A DNA stretch of 20,038 nucleotides from the NCBI GenBank assembly GCA_900553885.1, contig USFD01000057.1, forward strand, positions 1-20,038, in the 5' to 3' direction. Below, piece after piece: positions 14,349 to 20,038 of the stretch. The notes below the pieces were generated by a model, which worked only from the letters and a program-made list of their open reading frames with translations, was not told where the DNA came from and did no database searches. This DNA is from an uncultured Ruminococcus sp. GTDB taxonomy: Bacteria; Bacillota; Clostridia; Lachnospirales; Lachnospiraceae. Positions within the stretch are counted from its first letter, which is position 1. Each line of letters begins with the position of its first letter. The position numbers were made by a program, and so were the translations under genes.

Positions 14349-14518
14349 TTTTCTTTTCCTCCACTGTTCTCCAGATTTTTATTTTCCGTGCTCCCACCCT
14401 TAAAATCCGGCAGCACAATTTCTAAAATTTTTTCAAGCAGTTCTCCGGTCGCCCTGCAATTTAACTTTCTCTGCTCTGCATATGTCCGGATAAGCGCCTG
14501 AATTTCCGTCCTTTTCAC
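14345..14518 (-). CDS. Small 57-aa protein coupled to the lipoprotein gene
   Basis: This is a short gene that length-based ORF calling would miss. It starts with GTG at 14518 (VKRTEIQALIRTYAEQRK) and ends TGA at 14345, overlapping the lipoprotein ATG as ATGA. AAAGGAGG lies 9 bases before the GTG, and a second AAGGAGG abuts it. The product is an amphipathic helical protein (LLEKILEIVLPDF) with a Lys/Asn/Gly-rich tail and no membrane segment or signal. The perfect ribosome binding site, ATGA overlap and absence of in-frame stops support expression. Function is unknown. It may mainly couple translation into the lipoprotein gene. Confidence 0.6.
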   Translation of the reverse strand: MKRTEIQALIRTYAEQRKLNCRATGELLEKILEIVLPDFKGGSTENKNLENSGGKEK

Positions 14519-14593
14519 TCCTCCTTCCCTCCTTTATGCATATAAGACGTAGAAAATCAGCAGAAGGTTTAAAAAAAGTACATTTATGGGGAA

Positions 14594-14626
14594 AAATTTA
14601 TAAGCAGACATGAACTGCATAAATTT
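14594..14626. promoter_or_regulatory. Palindromic operator-like site upstream of the oxidoreductase promoter
   Basis: AAATTTAT (14594-14601) and GCAG (14604-14607) are mirrored by CTGC (14615-14618) and ATAAATTT (14619-14626). The site ends 6 bases before the -35 box of the plus-strand promoter, in the spacer between divergent operons. It suits a dimeric repressor or activator but could also be a chance AT-rich palindrome. Confidence 0.4.
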
Positions 14627-14632
14627 ACTGTG

Positions 14633-14661
14633 TTGACATTTCAGAAATTATAAGATAAAAT
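14633..14661 (+). promoter_or_regulatory. Strong sigma-A promoter for the oxidoreductase operon
   Basis: Consensus TTGACA (14633-14638) and TAAAAT (14656-14661) are separated by 17 bases. Transcription would start near 14668, just before the T-box leader. Confidence 0.8.
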
Positions 14662-14689
14662 TTCTGTAATCAGAAAACAGATTGCACTC

Positions 14690-14950
14690 TGTAAGTTAAA
14701 TTCTATGATGAGAAGGAGTAGGAAGCGGATCCTTACCTGCAGAGAGCTGCCGGTGGTGCAAGACAGCGGAAGACCGATTCCGAAAATCATCTCTGAGAAT
14801 GGGGACTGAAGACTGATTTGTAAGTTTCCACGGGCGTTTCCCGTTATAGAAACCGCGTATGCTGGTGCGCAGTATTCCTACTTGTTTTGTGAAACAGGGT
14901 GGTTGCGGAATTTTCAAGGTCCGTCCCTATTCGGGGACGGCCTTTTTTCT
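14690..14950 (+). ncRNA. T-box riboswitch leader, isoleucine specifier
   Basis: The leader has the ordered T-box parts. The stem I loop E arms are AGTA|GGAA (14718-14725) and TTCC|GAA. The AG-bulge and apical signature is AGAGAGCTGCCGGTGGTGCA (14741-14760). The specifier loop GAAAATCA places AUC (14786-14788) in the same register as GGC in the B. subtilis glyQS leader (GAAAGGCA), which makes it isoleucine. The T-box core AGGGTGGTTGCGG is at 14896-14908. Its UGGU can pair with the ACCA end of tRNA-Ile, whose discriminator base is A. A terminator at 14918-14948 follows. Uncharged tRNA-Ile would therefore stabilise the antiterminator and switch on the four downstream genes. Confidence 0.9.
14918..14948 (+). 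terminator. T-box intrinsic terminator
   Basis: CCGTCCC (14921-14927) pairs with GGGACGG (14934-14940), extended by outer G-C pairs, and is followed by TTTTTT (14943-14948). Its left arm overlaps the sequence the T-box core needs to form the antiterminator, as expected for this class. Confidence 0.9.
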
Positions 14951-15008
14951 TTTCGCAGAGAAATACAGAAAGCCGGTATATAAATCAACAAAGAAAGGAT
15001 GAAGGAAC

Positions 15009-15581
15009 ATGAGTAACCACACAGAAATCAGATGGCACGGCCGGGGCGGCCAGGGTGCCAAAACTGCTGCTCTGCTCCTTGCGGATGTGGCATTTCAGAC
15101 AGGCAAATATGTACAGGGTTTCCCGGAATACGGACCGGAGCGTATGGGCGCGCCGATCACCGCCTATAACCGGATCAGTGATACTGTAATCCGCGCCCAT
15201 TCCAATATCTACGATCCCCAGTATGTTGTGGTCGTAGACGAGTCACTGCTGGAGACCGTGGATGTAACCAGCGGGCTGAAAGAAGACGGCGCCATTCTGA
15301 TCAACACAGAACGGCCCAAGGAAGAAATTATTCCCCATCTGAAGGGCTACAAAGGAGCCGTGTATACCATAGACGCCAGAAAAATCTCCATGGCGGCCCT
15401 GGGAAAATATTTCCCCAATACACCGCTTCTTGCAGCAATTGTAAAAGTAGCTCAGATTATGGATAAGGATACATTTCTCCGGGAAATGCGTTCTTCTTTC
15501 CACCACAAATTTGCAAATAAGCCGGAAGTAATCGAAGGGAATATGAAAGCCCTTGAAATGGCGTTTGAGGAGGTGCACTAA
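15009..15581 (+). CDS. porG: 2-oxoacid:ferredoxin oxidoreductase, gamma subunit
   Basis: A 190-aa subunit with the diagnostic N-terminal motif WHGRGGQGAKTAALLLADVA and the following GFPEYGPERMGAPITAYNRIS block. The family combines with alpha, beta and delta subunits to decarboxylate 2-oxoacids to acyl-CoA, CO2 and reduced ferredoxin, or run the reverse reaction. The stop overlaps the next ATG by one base. The family also contains branched-chain 2-oxoacid (Vor), pyruvate (Por) and 2-oxoglutarate (Kor) enzymes. The Ile T-box upstream favours a branched-chain substrate, so the por symbol is by family only. Confidence 0.88.
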   Translation: MSNHTEIRWHGRGGQGAKTAALLLADVAFQTGKYVQGFPEYGPERMGAPITAYNRISDTVIRAHSNIYDPQYVVVVDESLLETVDVTSGLKEDGAILINTERPKEEIIPHLKGYKGAVYTIDARKISMAALGKYFPNTPLLAAIVKVAQIMDKDTFLREMRSSFHHKFANKPEVIEGNMKALEMAFEEVH

Positions 15582-15883
15582 TGGCGACAGATATCAGTAA
15601 ACTGGGATTGAAAACAAAATGGCAGGATCTGACAGAAGGCATGATCATTGCCGGGGCGGGAACTTCCGCAGAATTTAATACCGGGGAATGGAGCAGCATC
15701 AAGCCGGTATTTATCGAGGAAAACTGTAAGCAATGTCTGCTCTGTGTCCCGGTCTGTCCGGACAGCTGCATTCCGGTTCAGGACAAGAAAAGAGCCGGAT
15801 TTGACTATGACCACTGCAAGGGCTGCGGCATCTGCGTGAAAGCATGTCCCTTCGGGGCAATTACTATGGAAGGGGTGAATTAA
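15581..15883 (+). CDS. porD: 2-oxoacid:ferredoxin oxidoreductase, delta subunit (2[4Fe-4S])
   Basis: A 100-aa ferredoxin-like subunit with two Cys motifs: CKQCLLCVPVC...C (about residues 47-62) and CKGCGICVKACPFGAI (about 79-94). These hold two [4Fe-4S] clusters passing electrons between the TPP site and ferredoxin. AGGAGG lies in the end of the gamma gene, 7-8 bases before the ATG, showing coupled translation. Its length and order (gamma-delta-alpha-beta) match archaeal and clostridial four-subunit enzymes. Confidence 0.92.
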   Translation: MATDISKLGLKTKWQDLTEGMIIAGAGTSAEFNTGEWSSIKPVFIEENCKQCLLCVPVCPDSCIPVQDKKRAGFDYDHCKGCGICVKACPFGAITMEGVN

Positions 15884-15884
15884 A

Positions 15885-17066
15885 ATGGCAAGAAGAGATC
15901 GTTTATCAGGAAATGAAGCCGTAGCAGAAGCGCTTCGTCAGATTAACCCGGATGTATTTCCGGCCTTTCCCATCACTCCGTCCACAGAGATTCCTCAGTA
16001 TTTTGCCTCCTTCGTGGCAAATGGACAAGTGGATACAGAGTTTATCCCGGTAGAGAGCGAACACAGTTCCATGAGCGCTGCCATCGGGGCATCAGCTGCA
16101 GGCGCCCGGGCGCTGACCGCGACATCATCCTGCGGACTTGCATTTATGTGGGAGGAGCTTTACATTGCCGCTTCCAACCGGCTGCCCCTGGCTCTGGCTC
16201 TGGTAAACCGTGCCCTGTCCGGACCGATCAATATCAACTGTGATCACTCCGACAGTATGGGAGCCAGAGATTCCGGATGGATTCAGATGTACGCAGAGAA
16301 CAACCAGGAAGCCTATGATAATATGGTTCAGGCATTCCGGATCTCCGAGCATAAAGATGTAAAACTTCCCATCATGATCTGCCAGGACGGATTTATTACC
16401 AGCCATGCGGTAGAGAATATTGAGCTTCTGGAAGATGAGGAGGTCAGATCCTTCGTCGGGGAATATGAACCGGAAAACTACCTGCTCAATCCGGACTGCC
16501 CCATGGCGGTAGGCCCCTACTCTGTAACCGATTATTATATGGAAGCAAAAAGGAATCAGGCCGAAGGCATGAAACACGTAGAACGTGTGGTTCTGGAGGT
16601 AGCAAAAGAATTCGCGCAATTATCCGGCAGGGAATACGCTCTTTTCGAGGCATACCGGCTGGAAGACGCGGAGCGGGCAGTTGTAATGATCGGCTCCGCG
16701 GCAGGAACCACAAAAGATGCCATTGACAGACTGCGGGAAAAGGGCGAAAAAGTAGGACTTCTGAAAATCCGTCTCTACCGCCCCTTCCCGGCCGAAGCAA
16801 TCGCAGAAGCGCTGAAAAACGTAAAAGCCGTGGCTGTTATGGATCGGGCGGAAAGCTACTCCAATCACGGCGGCCCGCTGGGAGCAGATGTGATGGCAGC
16901 CCTTTTCCGTGCAAGAAGCACAGCCCTGGCAACCAATATCATATACGGTCTTGGCGGACGGGATGTGCGCGTGGAAGATATGGAACAGGTATTTGAGGAC
17001 CTGCAGACGATGATTGATCAGGATGACGCCGGCGAAACTTATCGCTATATGGGACTCAGAGAGTAA
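15885..17066 (+). CDS. porA: 2-oxoacid:ferredoxin oxidoreductase, alpha subunit
   Basis: A 393-aa subunit. N-terminal features are GNEAVAEALRQINPDVFPAFPITPSTEIPQ, then VESEHSSMSAAIGASAAGAR and TATSSCGLAFMWEELYIAAS, the conserved TPP pyrimidine-side region. The C-terminal part contains VVMIGSAAGTTKDAI and KIRLYRPFPAEAI. It pairs with the beta subunit to form the active site. The HSDSMGARDSGW loop near residue 118-130 is in the substrate region; predicting the substrate from it is not possible by eye. It follows the delta gene after 1 base. Confidence 0.93.
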   Translation: MARRDRLSGNEAVAEALRQINPDVFPAFPITPSTEIPQYFASFVANGQVDTEFIPVESEHSSMSAAIGASAAGARALTATSSCGLAFMWEELYIAASNRLPLALALVNRALSGPININCDHSDSMGARDSGWIQMYAENNQEAYDNMVQAFRISEHKDVKLPIMICQDGFITSHAVENIELLEDEEVRSFVGEYEPENYLLNPDCPMAVGPYSVTDYYMEAKRNQAEGMKHVERVVLEVAKEFAQLSGREYALFEAYRLEDAERAVVMIGSAAGTTKDAIDRLREKGEKVGLLKIRLYRPFPAEAIAEALKNVKAVAVMDRAESYSNHGGPLGADVMAALFRARSTALATNIIYGLGGRDVRVEDMEQVFEDLQTMIDQDDAGETYRYMGLRE

Positions 17067-17081
17067 GGAGGGACGCAGAAA

Positions 17082-18014
17082 ATGGCTTATAATTTTAAAG
17101 AAACAATGAATAAACCGGAGCGTCTGGCTCCGGGCCACAGAATGTGTGCAGGATGCGGCGGAACCATTGCAGTGCGCAACGTGCTCCGCGGACTTCACGA
17201 AGGAGACAAGGCAGTGATCGGAAATGCCACCGGATGTCTGGAGGTATCTACATTTACCTACCCCTACACGTCCTGGCAGGACAGCTACATACACAATGCC
17301 TTTGAAAACGCCGGTTCAACCTTAAGCGGTGTGGAAGGCGCATACAAAGCGCTGAAAAAGAAAGGCAAACTGGACGCCACATACAAATTCATTACCTTCG
17401 GCGGCGACGGCGGCACCTACGATATCGGCCTCCAGTCCCTTTCCGGCGCCATGGAACGGAACCATGATATCGTTTATGTATGTTACGACAACGGCGCTTA
17501 TATGAATACCGGAATCCAGCGTTCATCCGCCACTCCCATGTATGCGGATACAACCACCACACCGGTAGGCTCCCAGAGCAACGGCAAGCCCCAGAACCGG
17601 AAGGATCTGGCGTCCGTTATAGCAGCCCATGATATTCCCTATGTAGCTCAGACGACCTTCGTACAGAACTTCAAAGATCTGCACATCAAATCAGAGAAAG
17701 CAATCTATACGCCAGGAGCGGCATTCCTGAATATTATGGCTCCCTGCCCCCGCGGATGGAGGTATAACACTCCGGATATTATGGAAATCTGTAAACTTGG
17801 CGTTGAGACCTGCTACTGGCCTCTCTTTGAAGTGGTGGAAGGCAAATGGATCCTGAACTATGAGCCGAAACACAAGAAACCTATTGAAGACTTTTTAAGA
17901 CCTCAGGGCCGGTTCAAACATCTGTTTAAGAAGGGAAATGAATATCTTCTGGAAGCATTTCAGAAGGAAGTGGACAGAAGATGGGAAGAGCTTCTCTTCC
18001 GCTGTTCCAGATAA
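17082..18014 (+). CDS. porB: 2-oxoacid:ferredoxin oxidoreductase, beta subunit (TPP-binding)
   Basis: A 310-aa subunit. The Cys ligands of the proximal [4Fe-4S] cluster are visible as CAGC (C22, C25), GCLE (C52) and the later APCPRGW. The TPP/Mg site is FGGDGGTYDIGLQS (GDG at about 108-110) with YDNGAYMNTG (N137). The segment SSATPMYADTTTTPVG is also family-typical. AAGGAGG lies 9 bases before the ATG. It is the last gene of the operon and is followed by a GC-rich hairpin near 18068. All catalytic features are present, so the enzyme should be functional. Confidence 0.93.
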   Translation: MAYNFKETMNKPERLAPGHRMCAGCGGTIAVRNVLRGLHEGDKAVIGNATGCLEVSTFTYPYTSWQDSYIHNAFENAGSTLSGVEGAYKALKKKGKLDATYKFITFGGDGGTYDIGLQSLSGAMERNHDIVYVCYDNGAYMNTGIQRSSATPMYADTTTTPVGSQSNGKPQNRKDLASVIAAHDIPYVAQTTFVQNFKDLHIKSEKAIYTPGAAFLNIMAPCPRGWRYNTPDIMEICKLGVETCYWPLFEVVEGKWILNYEPKHKKPIEDFLRPQGRFKHLFKKGNEYLLEAFQKEVDRRWEELLFRCSR

Positions 18015-18067
18015 TCAATATCGATCAGGACTCAGACCAGGGCGGTTCCCGGGCTGCAAAAGACATT

Positions 18068-18090
18068 GCGGCTCAGGGGCCGCCTTGTTT
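18068..18090 (+). terminator. Likely terminator of the oxidoreductase operon
   Basis: GCGGC (18068-18072) pairs with GCCGC (18079-18083) around a 6-nt loop, followed by CTTGTTT. It lies 54 bases after the beta stop codon. Only a short stem with a broken T-run, so moderate support. Confidence 0.45.
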
Positions 18091-18146
18091 AACTTTTGGC
18101 TGTTCTGCGGGCTTCCCGGTCTTCTGTGATCGTAAATAAACGATTT

Positions 18147-18167
18147 GATTAACGTTTGGGTAACCGA
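18147..18167 (+). repeat. Permuted repeat, site 1
   Basis: GATTAACGTTTGG (18147-18159) followed by GGGTAACCGA (18158-18167). Both blocks recur at 19199-19221 but in swapped order. See site 2. Confidence 0.6.
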
Positions 18168-18544
18168 AAATGCCGGAACTTAGACTGGAATAATTTTTTT
18201 GCTGAACCAAGCGTCTCTGTAACCCCTCCCAAATCAATACACAGATCAATATTATTGTCACAATAATGTTTTAACCGTTCAATTGCTCGATAAGTATAAT
18301 ATGTTACAATATATTCCACTCGAAAAACCCACATATTGCCATCATCAAATAACGGTCTCAAAATATGTTTCACAAAATTCATATTACAAACTAAATCAGG
18401 AAAAAACAAATTTAAGGCCTTCGATGAATTATCAACGAACAACTCATTATTCTTATTTGTATTCAAGCTATTGAAGAAGCAATATGGGAATTCAATGTTT
18501 CTCAATGTCCTTACATCTCCAACGAAGAATTTTAGAACAGTTAT
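18149..18544 (-). pseudogene. Orphan ORF fragment in AT-rich DNA
   Basis: An open minus-strand frame begins after two in-frame TAG codons (18550-18545) and ends at 18149. The nominal start is a TTG at 18505, but coding-like sequence (VLKFFVGDVRT) continues upstream without an ATG, which suggests the 5' end has been lost. The about 118-130 residue product contains FFPDLVCNMNFVKHILRPLFDDG and VEYIVTYYTYRAIERLKHYC, a helical, aromatic-rich composition seen in some abortive-infection or HEPN-like proteins. I cannot assign a family. The base composition is much more AT-rich than the operon to its left, consistent with a transferred segment. Confidence 0.45.
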
Positions 18545-18568
18545 CTACTATTCTATTTTAAGTTCAAT

Positions 18569-18600
18569 TTGACAATCCTTACTATCTTTGTTAGTATAAT
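18569..18600 (+). promoter_or_regulatory. Promoter for the antisense antitoxin RNA
   Basis: TTGACA (18569-18574) is followed by TAGTAT at 17 bases (18592-18597), overlapping a perfect TATAAT at 18595-18600 (20-base spacing). Either pairing would start transcription near 18607. Confidence 0.6.
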
Positions 18601-18606
18601 TGTAAA

Positions 18607-18698
18607 AATAGGCACTACCGATAAGCGGTTAGTCCAAATTCATGTTAGTTACGAAAAGTAACCGCAATCCTTTGGCTGAGGGGCGGTTACTTTTTCGT
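18607..18698 (+). ncRNA. Candidate antitoxin RNA of a type I toxin-antitoxin locus
   Basis: An RNA of about 90 nt is predicted from its promoter to the terminator at 18651-18698. It overlaps the 3' end of the toxin mRNA by about 48 bases, including the last codons and the stop, which lie in the terminator stem. The arrangement resembles txpA/RatA of B. subtilis, where the antitoxin pairs with the toxin 3' region. Its 5' end carries AGGCACTACCG...GCGGTTAGTCC, which folds into a hairpin and closely resembles the 5' end of the toxin mRNA. No ORF of note. The transcript is inferred from sequence only. Confidence 0.55.
18651..18698. terminator. Shared bidirectional terminator of toxin and antitoxin
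   Basis: ACGAAAAGTAACCGC (18651-18665) pairs with GCGGTTACTTTTTCGT (18683-18698), with a single T bulge. A-runs and T-runs flank the GC core on both strands, so it can end both convergent transcripts. Confidence 0.75.
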
Positions 18699-18779
18699 AT
18701 GATTGATATATGCTATTAAGATCGTAACGACAATACCAAGTATCATCAAAACGATGGAGAGCATTTCATAATCACTCAT
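18687..18779 (-). CDS. Holin-like type I toxin peptide (30 aa)
   Basis: Too short for standard ORF calling. The peptide is MSDYEMLSIVLMILGIVV followed by TILIAYINHTKK: a short N-terminal MSxYE motif, one membrane helix and a basic tail. This matches the pattern of putative holin-like toxins (Hol_Tox family; compare TxpA beginning MSTYESLMVM). A perfect AAAGGAGG lies 8 bases before the ATG. The stop codon is inside the terminator stem. Such peptides insert in the membrane and are silenced by an antisense RNA; both partners are visible here. Activity is inferred, not shown. Confidence 0.75.
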   Translation of the reverse strand: MSDYEMLSIVLMILGIVVTILIAYINHTKK

Positions 18780-18855
18780 AAGTTCGCCCTCCTTTCCCAG
18801 ATTTCCCTTCACAGAGATTTCTATGTAATCAGAGGGTTCAGTCCCTCTGTCGAAG

Positions 18856-18888
18856 GACTAACCGCCTACCGTTCTCCGGCAGTGCCTG
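18856..18888 (-). promoter_or_regulatory. Toxin mRNA 5' end, similar to antitoxin 5' end
   Basis: On the minus strand this reads AGGCACTGCCGG...GGCGGTTAGTCC. The antitoxin start on the plus strand (18609-18634) reads AGGCACTACCG...GCGGTTAGTCC. It begins the about 108-base untranslated leader of the toxin mRNA. Confidence 0.6.
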
Positions 18889-18893
18889 ATTGC

Positions 18894-18922
18894 ATTTTAC
18901 CAGAACAAACATTCGATATCAA
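18894..18922 (-). promoter_or_regulatory. Promoter of the toxin gene
   Basis: On the minus strand TTGATA (18922-18917) and TAAAAT (18899-18894) are separated by exactly 17 bases. Transcription would begin near 18887, about 108 bases before the toxin ATG. Confidence 0.7.
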
Positions 18923-19111
18923 GCAAAATATCTGCTATTCCTTGATAACTGCAATGGATGTTACTGTGTCGCTTCTCGTTTCTTTTCTTCTATGCGCTCA
19001 CGAATTTTTGTCTACTCCATGGCATTGATTTTCTGCGCCGTTTTCTTCATCTTCTGCAGGAATTTCATATATTCTTCCATAACCGGGGAAATGTCAGGGG
19101 GAATTTCCACA

Positions 19112-19145
19112 ATGTTTCCGGAGAAGTGAAAAACCCCGGAAACAT
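19112..19145. terminator. Ten-base-pair hairpin in the mobile region
   Basis: ATGTTTCCGG (19112-19121) pairs exactly with CCGGAAACAT (19136-19145) around 14 bases. No clear T-run follows. It lies within the amber-interrupted remnant, so it could also be an insertion scar or recombination site. Confidence 0.35.
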
Positions 19146-19198
19146 AAGGAGTTTCCAGGGTTTGTAAGCATTTCCATATTCTCTTTTGATTATCTCTT

Positions 19199-19221
19199 GG
19201 GTAACCGAGATTAACGTTTGG
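19199..19221 (+). repeat. Permuted repeat, site 2
   Basis: GGGTAACCGA (19199-19208) is followed directly by GATTAACGTTTGG (19209-19221). Both blocks occur at 18147-18167 in the opposite order, as if both sites were windows on a tandem 21-base unit. They lie 1.05 kb apart, on either side of the toxin-antitoxin locus and near the recombinase gene. Confidence 0.6.
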
Positions 19222-19356
19222 AGAACTGCGGAGCTCTACGAGCTGCTTTGAGTCCGTATTTCAATCGTCTGAGCGATGATTTTCCTTGATATTCCGGGCT
19301 TTTTTGAGCCTCGGCCCCTCGGTTGTCCTATTCCTTAACCAAAAAACAGGCCACTT

Positions 19357-20034
19357 TTACGAGGGGACAGCTTGATGAAATGCAGAATTTACTACATCGA
19401 ATAGCTGTTCTGGTTTATTATACTTTACTCTTGCATAGATGTCCATAGTTGTCTTGCTGTTCTCATGTCCGGCAAGGTACTGGACCGTCTTGGGGTCAAC
19501 ACCTGCATACAGAAGATTGGTGATGTAGGTATGCCGCAGCAGGTGCGGTGTCACATCGAAGTCCAGGCTATACACAATGTTGGGATTGTTTTTCTGATGT
19601 CCTCCCAGACTCGGCTGAACAGTGTACTTGATGCTCTGTCCGTTCACATACTTATAATAGGTACGCTCCTTGGTAGACCGAACAACGATGTACTGCCAGA
19701 CACGTTTGAACTGCGAATATGACAAGGGCTGTCCCTCACTATCGGCAATCACATATTCCGATTTGGAGGCAGCCTTGGCTTCCCGCAGACAATTCACAAG
19801 GCATTTGGGAATGGGAATATCCCTTCTTGCTGCTTTCGTCTTAAGCGTTGTAGAGATAACCGGTCTGTTATGCTCTGATCGCCATGCGCGCCGCACAGAG
19901 ATATATGGAGTGGGTGCATCGAGGAACACACAATCCCATTGCAAGGCGAGAGCTTCTTCTCGGCGCAGACCGGCATATAAGCCGTAGTGATAGTATAAAA
20001 ATAGTACAAAGTAAAGATGCCATGTATACCTAAA
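19357..20034 (-). pseudogene. Tyrosine recombinase/integrase, catalytic half only
   Basis: The frame is open from 20034 to 19357, after an in-frame TGA at 20037-20035. It includes the entire catalytic domain: first Arg in LYAGLRREEALALQW, the beta-hairpin Lys in LKTKAARRDIPIP, HLLRH (HxxR), LAGHENSKTT (second His), and nucleophile Tyr in MDIYARV. It resembles integrases of Clostridia integrative elements. No ATG with a ribosome binding site is visible near residue 1, and the usual N-terminal arm-binding and core-binding domains are missing or interrupted in this window. It could continue past 20038 after a frameshift, but as seen it is a truncated gene. Confidence 0.7.
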
Positions 20035-20038
20035 TCAT

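Larger units (their letters stand above)
18961..19260 (-). pseudogene. Amber-interrupted coding remnant
   Basis: A minus-strand frame runs from just after a TGA (19263-19261) to a TAA at 18961 with one internal TAG (19014-19012). It reads through plausible protein sequence before the TAG (PYVSGVFHFSGNIVEIPPDI, then MEEYMKFLQKMKKTAQKINAME) and after it (TKIRERIEEKKREATQ). The internal ATG at 19080 has no ribosome binding site. I do not recognise the family. It is best read as a decayed gene of the mobile region. Confidence 0.35.

Noticed and set aside
14696..14917. A 73-codon minus-strand ORF before the oxidoreductase operon
   Set aside because: It is the complement of the T-box leader, which explains all the conserved bases here.
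14918..14948. GGGAC...GTCCC core in the T-box terminator as a third copy of the signalling palindrome
   Set aside because: It is fully explained as the T-box terminator, which usually contains CGTCCC and its complement.
18890..19129. Plus-strand ORFs rich in Phe and Cys near the toxin promoter
   Set aside because: They have no ribosome binding site and lie opposite the amber-interrupted minus-strand remnant and the toxin promoter.
1..20038. CRISPR array, tRNA or rRNA genes
   Set aside because: No regularly spaced repeats, no tRNA cloverleaf signature (GGTTCGAATCC type arm) and no rRNA-like stretch were found by eye.

Overview
The window looks like chromosomal DNA of a low-to-medium GC Gram-positive anaerobe, most likely a gut Clostridia of the Lachnospiraceae type. 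The reasons are consensus AAGGAGG ribosome binding sites, a T-box leader, ferredoxin-dependent 2-oxoacid metabolism, ECF sigma/anti-sigma pairs, OmpR/VanS-like signalling and short, closely packed operons. The species cannot be fixed from sequence alone.

Layout. (1) Positions 1-1900: a small operon on the minus strand (XRE regulator plus a membrane-anchored partner sharing its C-terminal domain) diverges from a Mn-type superoxide dismutase, which ends at a 21-bp perfect hairpin. (2) 1963-4846: a minus-strand group of housekeeping or stress genes: YccF-type membrane protein, YaaA, a metallophosphoesterase, an alkyltransferase-like protein that lacks the active-site Cys, and a small alpha/beta hydrolase. 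(3) 4933-5280: a large imperfect palindrome with no gene. Its outer arm recurs at 59-138. (4) 5281-9537: an AIM24-family protein, a two-component system (histidine kinase and OmpR-type regulator) and a DedA-family membrane protein. (5) 9799-14518: a minus-strand cell-envelope signalling region with an ECF sigma and membrane anti-sigma pair, a zinc-ribbon ECF sigma gene that has lost region 4 and is frame-broken from its membrane and extracytoplasmic half, a lipoprotein, and a 57-aa gene overlapping the lipoprotein start.

(6) 14519-18014: a plus-strand operon encoding all four subunits of a 2-oxoacid:ferredoxin oxidoreductase (gamma, delta, alpha, beta). It is preceded by a strong promoter and a T-box riboswitch whose specifier reads AUC (Ile). 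The T-box links the enzyme to isoleucine or branched-chain 2-oxoacid metabolism, possibly reductive carboxylation of branched-chain acyl-CoA to make isoleucine.

(7) 18015-20038: an accessory region with lower GC and signs of decay. It holds a truncated orphan ORF, a complete candidate type I toxin-antitoxin locus (30-aa holin-like toxin peptide, convergent antisense RNA, promoters for both, shared bidirectional terminator), an amber-interrupted remnant, a permuted repeat, and a tyrosine recombinase lacking its N-terminal half. This looks like the end of a degraded integrative element next to the oxidoreductase operon.

The most notable items are the Ile T-box on the oxidoreductase operon, the type I TA locus with matched 5' ends on toxin mRNA and antitoxin RNA, the palindromic repeat family that starts right after stop codons, and the region-4-less zinc-ribbon sigma gene.
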